In this document: positions 1 to 6,375 of the stretch, in pieces | How the letters are laid out: each line of letters begins with the position of its first letter | Numbering within the stretch: position 1 is the first letter of the stretch | From: DATKZH01 sp964505295 | Lineage (GTDB): Bacteria; Planctomycetota; Planctomycetia; Pirellulales; Thermoguttaceae | Length of the DNA: 14,041 nucleotides | NCBI GenBank assembly: GCA_964505295.1 | Contig: CAZDHR010000160.1 | Location: 1-14,041, forward strand | Direction: 5' to 3' | Position numbers and translations under genes: made by a program | The notes under the pieces: generated by a model | Seen by the model: the letters and a program-made list of their open reading frames with translations, nothing else | What the model was told of the DNA's origin: nothing | Database searches by the model: none

Positions 1-1
1 T

Positions 2-1153
2 GTCCTGCTCAACCACGGCTCGTTCGGGGCGTGTCCCCGGGCGGTGCTCGAGGCGCAGCGGTGCTACCAGGATCGGATGGAGCGGAACCCGATCGGGTTC
101 TTCATGCGCGAGCTGGAGCCGCTGTTGGAGGAGTCGCGCGCGGTCTTGGCCGCGCTGGTGGGGGCCGAGGCGGAGGACCTCGCCTTCGTACACAACGTGA
201 CCGAGGCGGTCAACGGCGTGCTGCGGTCGCTTTGCCTGGAGCCGGACGACAAGCTGCTGGTGACCGATCACGCCTACAACGCCTGCCGCAACGTGGTCGA
301 GTACGTGGCCCGATGCACGGGGGCCAAGGTGGTGACGGCCACGGTGCCGCTGCCGATTCGCTCGCCCGGGGAGATCGTCGAGCGGGTGCTCGCCCCGGTG
401 ACGGAGCGGACGCGGTTGGCCCTGCTGGATCACATCGCCAGCCCGACCGCCGTCGTCTTTCCCATAGAGGAACTGGTGCGCGAGCTGGACCGGCGGGGCG
501 TCGACACCCTGGTCGACGGCGCCCACGCCCCGGGGATGATCCCCTTGGATCTCGGCCGCCTCGGCGCGGCGTACTACACGGGCAACTGCCACAAGTGGCT
601 CTGCGCGCCCAAGGGAGCCGGGTTCCTCCACGTGCGTCGCGATCGGCAGGACGGCCTGCACCCCGCCGTGATCAGCCACGGGTATAACTCCCAGCGGCCC
701 GACCGGCCGCGACTGCACGAGGAGTTCGACTGGACGGGCACCGACGACCCCTCGGCGTGGCTCTGCGTCGCCGACGCAATCCGCTTCCTCGATCTTCTGA
801 TCGACGGTGGGCTCGACGCCCTGATGCAAAGGAACCACGAGCTGGCGCTCCGCGGGCAACGGATCCTCTGCGAGCGGCTGGGGCTTGGGCCGTCGTGTCC
901 CGACGAGATGCTCGGCTCGATGTCGGCCGTCTTTCTGCCGGACGAGCCCGATGGCCCGGCCCACCGCATTCACCCGCTCCGCGTCCACCCGCTCCAAGCC
1001 CGGCTCCAGGAGCAGTCGGGCATCGAAGTGCCCATCTACAACTGGCCCGCCGCGCCCCGCCTCATGCTGCGGATTTCCGCCCACGCGTACAACAGCGCAG
1101 GGCAGTACGAGCGACTGGCCGAATCGCTGGAGAAGCTGTTGAAGTCCCCCTGA
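2..1153 (+). CDS. Aminotransferase class V-fold PLP enzyme, 5' partial
   Basis: The frame is open from base 2, so the true start lies left of the window; 383 residues are present, ending in TGA. The first visible residues, LLNHGSFGACP, are the N-terminal signature of the isopenicillin-N epimerase/CefD-like branch of fold-type I PLP enzymes, so probably only about 15-25 residues are missing. Other landmarks, counted from base 2, are HNVTEAVN (cofactor phosphate region), VDGAHAPG with Asp172 (pyridine nitrogen) and His175, and GNCHKWLCAPKG, whose Lys198 should form the Schiff base with PLP. The C-terminal part carries VPIYNW and LRISAHAYN, typical of the small domain. Homologues include epimerases, cysteine desulfurase-like lyases and hercynylcysteine sulfoxide lyases; the substrate cannot be assigned here. 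No signal peptide is visible, so it is probably cytoplasmic. It converges with the minus-strand gene ending at 1204, leaving 50 bp and no convincing terminator. Confidence 0.92.
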   Translation, partial: VLLNHGSFGACPRAVLEAQRCYQDRMERNPIGFFMRELEPLLEESRAVLAALVGAEAEDLAFVHNVTEAVNGVLRSLCLEPDDKLLVTDHAYNACRNVVEYVARCTGAKVVTATVPLPIRSPGEIVERVLAPVTERTRLALLDHIASPTAVVFPIEELVRELDRRGVDTLVDGAHAPGMIPLDLGRLGAAYYTGNCHKWLCAPKGAGFLHVRRDRQDGLHPAVISHGYNSQRPDRPRLHEEFDWTGTDDPSAWLCVADAIRFLDLLIDGGLDALMQRNHELALRGQRILCERLGLGPSCPDEMLGSMSAVFLPDEPDGPAHRIHPLRVHPLQARLQEQSGIEVPIYNWPAAPRLMLRISAHAYNSAGQYERLAESLEKLLKSP

Positions 1154-1203
1154 TAGTCGTCGCCCCCGGGAAGCGCTGTTGCGCGATCGATGGAGAGCGT
1201 GGG

Positions 1204-2772
1204 TCAGGCGTCTTCCTCGATCACTCTCAGTCCGATCAGGGCGGCCAGATCTTTGACTCCTTCCCGATAATCGCCCAGCGTCCCCGACCGATGCACGCCG
1301 TACTTGTCCGGGTAGACGAACCGCTCGATCTTCTTCGCGTCCTCGACCTGGATGGCGAATTTGGTGCGGCACATCGTCTCGTTCCAGTGAGGCCGGTAGG
1401 GTGAAGGCACGTTAGTCAGCCCCATGGCTTGCGCCGTCGGATTCGCGATGGTGGTTCCCGTATGAACGAGGACGTCCCCGCTCATGATGTCGATGCGCCA
1501 GATCGTGCCGGGCTCGTTCGGCGGGTAGAGGACGGAAGTGCAGGCGCCCACGCCCGGCTGCGAATGGGCGCGGACGGCTCGCTCCCGATGATCCATAATC
1601 ACGTACGGAATCCTCCGATCATCCCCCCACGGGTTAAAGGGACCGCCGCAGTGCATCATGTACGACACGTTGTTGTACGTGTCGAGCATGTAGTCGCCCA
1701 TCATGCTCGGCCGGCCGAAGGCGTACTGGGCCAGCATGTGCGTCAGCACCACGTCGACATGCGCCTGGCAGCAACCGACCTGCCCGGCCTTCTGAAGCTC
1801 CGAGTTCGCCATGCTCGGCCAGATCTTGTCCGCAGGCTTCGGATTCTTCACCAGCGACCGCAAATGAAAGGCGATCGCCGTCGCGTCGTGCTTCTGCATC
1901 AGGAGCTTCATCGCCAGGTAGACTTTCGCCGAGCGGACGACCTCCGGCTCCGTGGTGTTCACCATCGCGGCCGCCTCGCGGATCCACATCTTCGCGATCT
2001 TGTTCGCCTCGTCGCTCTCCTCGCGCCAGAGACGGTCGATCGCCGGCTCCGAGGCGACCTCGTCTAGGCCGATCTTCGTCAGCTTCGTCCCCAAGAGATT
2101 GGTCAACGTCTTCTGGTAGTTTTCGTTGTAGCCGGGCGGATGCGACTTGGTCATACACCCGTGATACACGTCCACGAACTGGTCGTCGGTGCATACCAGG
2201 ATGCGATCGGTCTTCATCCGCGCGAGCGTGGCGATCAACCGGACCTTGGCGAACAGGTCCTGCTCCATCTGCTGAGACACCTTCGGGGAGGAACAGAAGT
2301 GCCACCGGTCGATCGTCGTGGTCAGGATCTTTCCCTGCTCAGCGAACAGCGTGTACGGGATGTTCATGAAATCGTGGATGCTGTACACGACGATGGTGGG
2401 CAGGCCCGACTCTGTGAGCCCATAATGCCGCGGCGCTCCGAAGAGCAGCACGCCGTCGTAGCCCTGCTTCCGGAGATCCTGCATCTCGTTGAGGATCGAC
2501 TCGAGTGCCCCGCGCTTCTTCTTGTCCCGCACGACGAATTCAACGCCCGGGCAGTTCTTCTGGAGCCGGGCGAGCAGGTCCGCGTCCGACGTGGGGACCA
2601 CCGAGGTGTCATCCGCGGACGGATTCGTATGCCCGAAAATGGTGAAAATCTTCGCCCCTGGTGGCGGGACTCTGGGCGCCCTCGGGGCGGCGTGGACGCG
2701 GCTCACGGCGACCGACGCACCCACCGCGCCCGCCGAGGCCTTGAGAAAATCACGACGCGAGAACTCGGACAT
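1204..2772 (-). CDS. Tat-exported L-fucose isomerase-like protein
   Basis: 522 residues. The N-terminus MSEFSRRDFLKASAG has the twin-arginine motif (Arg6-Arg7), followed by a hydrophobic stretch and an Ala-X-Ala-like site near residue 29, so Tat export is predicted. The start is supported by AGGGG about 9 bases upstream. The body resembles the L-fucose/L-arabinose isomerase fold: an N-terminal Rossmann-like part (residues 41-200, with DGVLLFGAPRHYG), then GQVGCCQAHVDVVLTHML at 330-347, GRPSMMGD at 353-360, HCGGP at 374-378, and a C-terminal domain with GDVLVHTGTT at 432-441 and YRPHWNET at 459-466. In characterised FucI the metal ligands are a Glu, an Asp 24 residues later and a distant His. 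Here the spacing is kept (336 and 360), but residue 336 is Gln. Fucose isomerases are normally cytoplasmic, so export is unusual and the activity is uncertain. The nearest upstream gene on the same strand is the PhoD-like phosphatase, 80 bp away. Confidence 0.85.
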   Translation of the reverse strand: MSEFSRRDFLKASAGAVGASVAVSRVHAAPRAPRVPPPGAKIFTIFGHTNPSADDTSVVPTSDADLLARLQKNCPGVEFVVRDKKKRGALESILNEMQDLRKQGYDGVLLFGAPRHYGLTESGLPTIVVYSIHDFMNIPYTLFAEQGKILTTTIDRWHFCSSPKVSQQMEQDLFAKVRLIATLARMKTDRILVCTDDQFVDVYHGCMTKSHPPGYNENYQKTLTNLLGTKLTKIGLDEVASEPAIDRLWREESDEANKIAKMWIREAAAMVNTTEPEVVRSAKVYLAMKLLMQKHDATAIAFHLRSLVKNPKPADKIWPSMANSELQKAGQVGCCQAHVDVVLTHMLAQYAFGRPSMMGDYMLDTYNNVSYMMHCGGPFNPWGDDRRIPYVIMDHRERAVRAHSQPGVGACTSVLYPPNEPGTIWRIDIMSGDVLVHTGTTIANPTAQAMGLTNVPSPYRPHWNETMCRTKFAIQVEDAKKIERFVYPDKYGVHRSGTLGDYREGVKDLAALIGLRVIEEDA

Positions 2773-2852
2773 GTGCTTGACCCCCTACAATGCTGTTTTT
2801 CGGAAGGGATGGGAACGGAAGTATCGCATTCGGCGGCCCGTCTGTCGCCGGG

Positions 2853-4211
2853 CTATTTCCGCCGGAGCCTCTCCTCATGACGCAACTCGCCGGTGGGGCT
2901 GAAGTGGCGACCGGTGAACGTGACCTCGTCGCCCTGCCGCTCAACGGTACCGATGAAGTAGCCGCCGAGAATCTTCAGGTAGCGGTGCTGCGGCTTGCGG
3001 AGCTTCTCGCTGTACCCGCCGGCATGGCGGTTGGTGCTGGGGCCGGTGCCGAACTCCCACACCCCCGTCTCCGGGTCGACGGAGACGTACTGCCAGTGGC
3101 GGTCGCCGTTGATGACGAACATCTCGTGCTCGCCGAGGAACTTGCGCAGCATGCCTCCCTCGTAGGCGAACGCCTTGTTGGAATGGTTGTCGGACTTGCC
3201 CTTCTCGCGATCGGGGCCGACCACCGGCGTGGGGCTGATGAGGATCTTGACCGCGGCGTCGGAGGCCTCGACCGTCCGTTTGAACCAAGCCATCTGCTTT
3301 TTGCCCCAGATCGACTTCTCGGGGCCGTCGGGCATGCGGTTCGAACTGCGGTAGTCGCGCCCCTCGACGAGCCACAACTGGAGGTCCTTGCCCCAGCGGA
3401 TCGTCCGGTAGGTCAGCTCGCCCATCGGGTTCTCGTCGCGGAAGATCTTGAGCCCCTGGTCGAACGTCAGCTCGCCGGCCGACTGGCCGGGCCAGCAGTC
3501 GTTTTTGAGCGTGTCGTGGTCGTCCTTGATGAAATAGCTGGAGACGAAGCGGTGGAAGTTCCGCTGGTTGGGGTAGCGGTACATGCGGTGCCAGTGGGCC
3601 CGGGCCTGGTCCACCGTCTTGGCGACGATTGGGTCGTCCTTGTCGTAGTAGACGATGTCGCCGGTATGCACGAAGAAATCGGGCTGGTGGTCGAGCATCG
3701 TCTTGTACATCAGGTGCCCGTTCTCGCCGTCGTCCAATGTCCAGAACCCCTGGCAGGTGACCACGGCGAAGGTGACCTTGGCCGGCTCGGCCGGGTCGTA
3801 CGCCGTTTTGAACCGGCCGTCGAGCGAGGTCGTGTTGCCTTCGGCTCGGGCGTCGAGGCGGAACGCGTACACGGTGCCCGGCTTCAACCCGGTGAGTGGA
3901 ACCTGGCAGGCGTAATCATCTTCCGGAGCGTTGGCGGCCCAATCGGTAACCACGGTTTGGTCTTCGGCACCCCGCGGCCAATAGGCGACGCGGACCGCGC
4001 CCTGCACGCCCGGGATGAAGAACGTCTCCGGATCGTAGTCCGGGGCCTTGCACAAGCGGGTCCATACGATGGCCGAGGTCTGGTGGACTTCGCCGACCTT
4101 CACGCCGTTGGCCAGAAAGGGCGGCCCGTCGGCCGACGCGGTGCTCGGCGACCACGACGCGACCAACAAGGACACGCACGCAATCTTCGCGCTCAAGATG
4201 TTTCGACTCAT
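2853..4211 (-). CDS. Secreted PhoD-like alkaline phosphatase/metallophosphatase
   Basis: 452 residues from the ATG at 4211. This start is preferred over the longer open frame (to 4406) because GGAGG lies 6 bases upstream and it opens directly on a Sec signal peptide (MSRNILSAKIAC..., cleavage near residue 27 after ASA). Residues 34-137 look like the Fn3-type PhoD N-terminal domain (ANGVKVGEV, SAIVWTRL, KPGTVYAFRLD). The catalytic metallophosphatase domain follows: VVTCQGF at 150-156 (Cys153 in the place of the iron-binding Cys of PhoD), HTGDIVYYD at 182-190, IKDDHD at 228-233, ISPTPV at 325-330 and VINGDRHW at 366-373. The family hydrolyses phosphodiesters or phosphomonoesters outside the cytoplasm; a role in phosphate scavenging is inferred. 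It is followed by the fucose isomerase-like gene 80 bp downstream and could be co-transcribed with it. The 200 bp upstream contain the GAA-loop inverted repeats. Confidence 0.92.
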   Translation of the reverse strand: MSRNILSAKIACVSLLVASWSPSTASADGPPFLANGVKVGEVHQTSAIVWTRLCKAPDYDPETFFIPGVQGAVRVAYWPRGAEDQTVVTDWAANAPEDDYACQVPLTGLKPGTVYAFRLDARAEGNTTSLDGRFKTAYDPAEPAKVTFAVVTCQGFWTLDDGENGHLMYKTMLDHQPDFFVHTGDIVYYDKDDPIVAKTVDQARAHWHRMYRYPNQRNFHRFVSSYFIKDDHDTLKNDCWPGQSAGELTFDQGLKIFRDENPMGELTYRTIRWGKDLQLWLVEGRDYRSSNRMPDGPEKSIWGKKQMAWFKRTVEASDAAVKILISPTPVVGPDREKGKSDNHSNKAFAYEGGMLRKFLGEHEMFVINGDRHWQYVSVDPETGVWEFGTGPSTNRHAGGYSEKLRKPQHRYLKILGGYFIGTVERQGDEVTFTGRHFSPTGELRHEERLRRK

Positions 4212-4217
4212 GGGAGA

Positions 4218-4222
4218 CCTCC
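4218..4222 (-). promoter_or_regulatory. Shine-Dalgarno GGAGG that decides the phosphatase start
   Basis: On the minus strand GGAGG stands 6 bases before the ATG at 4211. It fixes the phosphatase start there and leaves the 65 upstream in-frame codons, which cross the inverted-repeat cluster, as untranslated leader. Confidence 0.75.
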
Positions 4223-4286
4223 GGGAAAGGTGAATCACTCCAAGAAGCACGGTTTCCTCCGGACTTTGACTCAGCCCATCGTTCCC

Positions 4287-4371
4287 ACGCTTCGCGTCGG
4301 CGGCACGCGGCGGCTTCCGGCGGGGACGCGAAGCGTCCGAGCGGTGCGTTACGACGCGAAGCGTCGTAACG
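4287..4371. repeat. Cluster of three ACGCGAAGCGT units forming GAA-loop hairpins
   Basis: Three copies of an 11-base core occur in 85 bp: ACGCTTCGCGT (reverse orientation) at 4287-4297, and ACGCGAAGCGT inside two perfect inverted repeats. The first has 6-bp arms at 4324-4329 and 4333-4338. The second has 11-bp arms at 4347-4357 and 4361-4371. Both have the same 3-base GAA loop. The cluster lies in the leader of the phosphatase gene and downstream of the stop of the TIM-barrel gene. There is no T-tract, so a classical rho-independent terminator is not indicated; a REP-like interspersed element or an mRNA-stabilising hairpin is more likely. Confidence 0.7.
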
Positions 4372-4411
4372 AGGCCGCCGAGGTCGAACGCAGCGCGCCG
4401 CAGCAAGACGC

Positions 4412-5335
4412 CTACAACTCACGCTCGCGCATCCACGCGACGTACCGGGCCGCGTACGCGTCCAGGTTTTCCACGCTCCCGCCGCCGCGGATGGGGGAGC
4501 ACATCTCGTAGTTGGCGATGCCGTCGAACCCGCCGTCGGCGAGCCCCTGGAAGAACGCCGGGTAGTCGATGAAGCCTTCGCCGAATTTGACCGCGCGGAC
4601 TAGGTCGGGGGTGACCGGCCGGTAGTTGATCGCCTCGGGGTCGTAGCGGAACCGGGGCAGACGGACGTAGTCGGCGTTGGTGGTGATCGCCGTGTGCGGG
4701 GCCATTCGGGAAGCGGCCTGGTAGAGGTCTTCGCCGCGCAGGGCGGGCGACCAGGCGTCGAAGCCCGCCTTGCAGTTGGGCCGGTCGACGTCGCCCAACA
4801 GCTCCAGCAGCACGTCGGTGTGCACGCCCAGGTCGTGGTGGTTCTGTACGGCAAGCGTCACTCCGTGCTCCGCGGCGCGATCGCCGGCCTCGCGCAGGGC
4901 GGCGACGACCCGGGCCCACGCGGCGTGCGGGCTTTGGCCCTCGACTTCGTAGGCCGTGAACACGCGGACGACCGGCGCCCCCAACTCCGCCGCGATCCGT
5001 GCCAGGGCCTCGATGTAGGCGATTTGCATCTCCAAGTAGGGCACTTCGGCCGCGCCGGCGCCGGAAAAGTCCGTGTAGCCCGCCACGACCGCGCAGCCGA
5101 TCTTGTTCTCCGCAAGCGTCTTCTTGATCGCCGCGATCTCGTCGGGCGTGGCGTCCAACGGCGACAGGTGGGGGCGCTTCCCCATCAGCATCACCGCGTC
5201 GTAGCCGAGTTGGGCGGCCTTCGCGATGGATGCCGTCGTGTTCAGGGCGTGCTGGCCCCACAGGCCGGCGTAGCTGACCGAAAACAGGCCCAGTTGCATG
5301 ATCGCCATCCCTCGGGCGAAGTCGACGTCCACCAT
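4412..5335 (-). CDS. Sugar phosphate isomerase/epimerase-like TIM-barrel protein
   Basis: 307 residues, stop TAG. The protein has the xylose isomerase-like TIM-barrel (AP endonuclease 2 superfamily) pattern: MQLGLFSVSYAG (strand 1), AAQLGYDAVMLMGKRPHLSPLD, CAVVAGYTDF, APVVRVFTAYEVEG, HGVTLAVQNHHD (about 158-168), NCKAGFDAWSP (187-197) and GIANYEMCSP (272-281). The likely metal site uses Asp193 and Glu277. The Glu usual before Asn-His in this superfamily is Gln164 here. There is no signal peptide, so it is cytoplasmic; the substrate is unknown. The start is ambiguous: ATGs at 5335, 5308 and 5299 are all in frame. The one at 5299 matches where the barrel begins and has AGGG 9 bases upstream; 5335 has GGGAAG 6 bases upstream. 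Planctomycetes often carry many such paralogues in sugar and polyol catabolism. Confidence 0.88.
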   Translation of the reverse strand: MVDVDFARGMAIMQLGLFSVSYAGLWGQHALNTTASIAKAAQLGYDAVMLMGKRPHLSPLDATPDEIAAIKKTLAENKIGCAVVAGYTDFSGAGAAEVPYLEMQIAYIEALARIAAELGAPVVRVFTAYEVEGQSPHAAWARVVAALREAGDRAAEHGVTLAVQNHHDLGVHTDVLLELLGDVDRPNCKAGFDAWSPALRGEDLYQAASRMAPHTAITTNADYVRLPRFRYDPEAINYRPVTPDLVRAVKFGEGFIDYPAFFQGLADGGFDGIANYEMCSPIRGGGSVENLDAYAARYVAWMREREL

Positions 5336-5691
5336 TCACGGCTTCCCGGAGCGTGAGCGCCATTGTATCGGGTTTTCGTCGCGGCTGGGTAGCGGGAGCC
5401 GCTCGCGGGGCGGAGACGGGGGGTCGGGCGCTTCGGAATCGAGGAGGAAGACCCGGGGCGGGTCTCCATAAGTCCATTGCTCGCAGCGAGTTATGAACGT
5501 CGTCCGGCGGGCGACACGGTTTTCCCCGGGTCGGGAAGGTGCAGTTGGTTCGAGAAATTGTTATAATTTTCCATCGCGATCACGTTCCCCGGGGGCTTGC
5601 TGCGGTCGGAGCACGGGACCGGCCACGCCCTGCCGTTCGGCCTCGTGGCTCGGGACCTCCCTGTCCCTCACATTTGGAGGTACGGCGGATC
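5336..5691. other. Divergent intergenic region, 356 bp, no gene
   Basis: No coding frame with family-like sequence is seen on either strand. On the plus strand a strong extended -10 (TGTTATAAT, 5559-5567) points toward the 143-residue protein gene. On the minus strand TACAAT (5367 to 5362) sits about 27 bases before the 5335 start of the TIM-barrel gene and could be its -10, but nothing near TTGACA lies 16-18 bases upstream, so this is weak. The AT-rich patch 5551-5570 stands out in otherwise GC-rich DNA. Confidence 0.6.
5559..5567 (+). promoter_or_regulatory. Extended -10 promoter (TGTTATAAT)
   Basis: TG-T-TATAAT is a perfect extended -10 element. Bases 16-18 upstream of it do not resemble TTGACA, which fits the known ability of extended -10 promoters to work without a good -35. 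It is the only AT-rich patch of the region and points toward the gene starting at 5692, predicting a leader of roughly 120 nt. Confidence 0.6.
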
Positions 5692-6123
5692 ATGGTCAAT
5701 TGGGACGACGTCAAACTCCGTTCGTTCAAAGAGGTCCGGCGAGTCTACATGCAGTTGATGGATATGCGGTACTACATCCTCGCATATCGCAACAGAGAGA
5801 CCACCATCGCCGACCGAGGGCAGGAAGCGTGGGAGAAGACCGAGCGGACGCTCAAGAAAATCGAGACCAAGCACGATCGCGACTACCTGCAACTGTTGGT
5901 CAAGAGCCCGCAGGCGCTCGAGGAGTTGACCCTGCGGCTGGAGACCATGATCTGGATGATGGGCGGCAACCTCCAGTTGGAGCTGAATCCACCCGGCGAA
6001 GCGTCCTCCGAAGGCCCCTGGATCCCCAAGACGTCATATGGCGTCTTCGACCCGACTGGGATACTCTCCCGATTTTCGGCCACGCGGTTGAACATGTCCG
6101 AGGCCGACGAGCCCGACGATTGA
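5692..6123 (+). CDS. Hypothetical protein, 143 aa, helical
   Basis: I do not recognise this protein. The open frame extends upstream to 5539, but the ATG at 5692 is chosen because GGAGG (5676-5680) precedes it by 11 bases, the extended -10 lies upstream, and the longer N-terminus is low-complexity Pro/Arg/Gly. Residues 1-100 look alpha-helical, amphipathic and charged, with many Arg, Lys and Glu and aromatic patches (YMQLMDMRYYILAYRNRE, LRLETMIWMMGGNLQLEL). The last 40 residues are Pro/Ser/Asp-rich with an acidic end (SEADEPDD). There is no signal peptide and no membrane segment, so it is probably a cytoplasmic, protein-interacting protein. It is transcribed in the same direction as the HzsA-like gene 252 bp downstream, but that gene has its own promoter. 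Confidence 0.72.
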   Translation: MVNWDDVKLRSFKEVRRVYMQLMDMRYYILAYRNRETTIADRGQEAWEKTERTLKKIETKHDRDYLQLLVKSPQALEELTLRLETMIWMMGGNLQLELNPPGEASSEGPWIPKTSYGVFDPTGILSRFSATRLNMSEADEPDD

Positions 6124-6375
6124 AGCGCAGCCGAATCGGGTGCCGAGCGGCGCGCCGGGCGCACGGCCCGCACCATCCTCGCCGGCGTCCCCCCGTGCTC
6201 CCGTTTCCCCTTTTTCGCCGCGTGAATCTCCCAGCGCGTCGGACACGTGCCGTGCGCGTTGATCGAGTCGCCGATCGCGACTATAGTATTCCGGGTGGGC
6301 ACGTTTGCGAGCCTGCGGATGTCATGAGGCCGTGCGAGTCGCCGACGACGCCCGAGGGCGAACGGCGGAGGAGGT
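6124..6375. other. Intergenic region, 252 bp, carrying the promoter of the HzsA-like gene
   Basis: No gene is seen. It holds a GC-rich, partly palindromic segment near 6145-6165, a C/T-rich stretch ending in CCCCTTTTT near 6205-6214 without an adjacent stem, and the promoter at 6259-6287. The predicted leader (about 6294-6375) includes GGAGGAGGT directly before the start codons. Confidence 0.6.
6259..6287 (+). promoter_or_regulatory. Sigma70-type promoter, TTGATC-17-TATAGT
   Basis: The -35-like TTGATC (6259-6264) and -10-like TATAGT (6282-6287) are 17 bases apart, the optimal spacing. Start of transcription would be near 6294, giving an 82-nt leader to the HzsA-like gene. The same architecture recurs before the second HzsA-like gene. 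Confidence 0.65.

Noticed and set aside
1173..1184. GCGC-TGTT-GCGC hairpin between convergent genes as a terminator
   Set aside because: The stem is only 4 bp and no T-tract follows on either strand.
4212..4406. 65-codon N-terminal extension of the phosphatase
   Set aside because: It crosses the inverted-repeat cluster, would place the signal peptide internally, and the ATG at 4211 has a well-spaced GGAGG.
2790..4511. 573-codon plus-strand open frame
   Set aside because: It is antisense to the PhoD-like phosphatase, which has a signal peptide, SD and catalytic motifs. The plus-strand product is repetitive Val/Gly/Arg/Leu-rich sequence.
6124..6220. Rho-independent terminator after the 143-residue protein gene
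   Set aside because: The palindromic GC-rich segment and the CCCCTTTTT run are about 40 bases apart, so no stem directly precedes the T-run.
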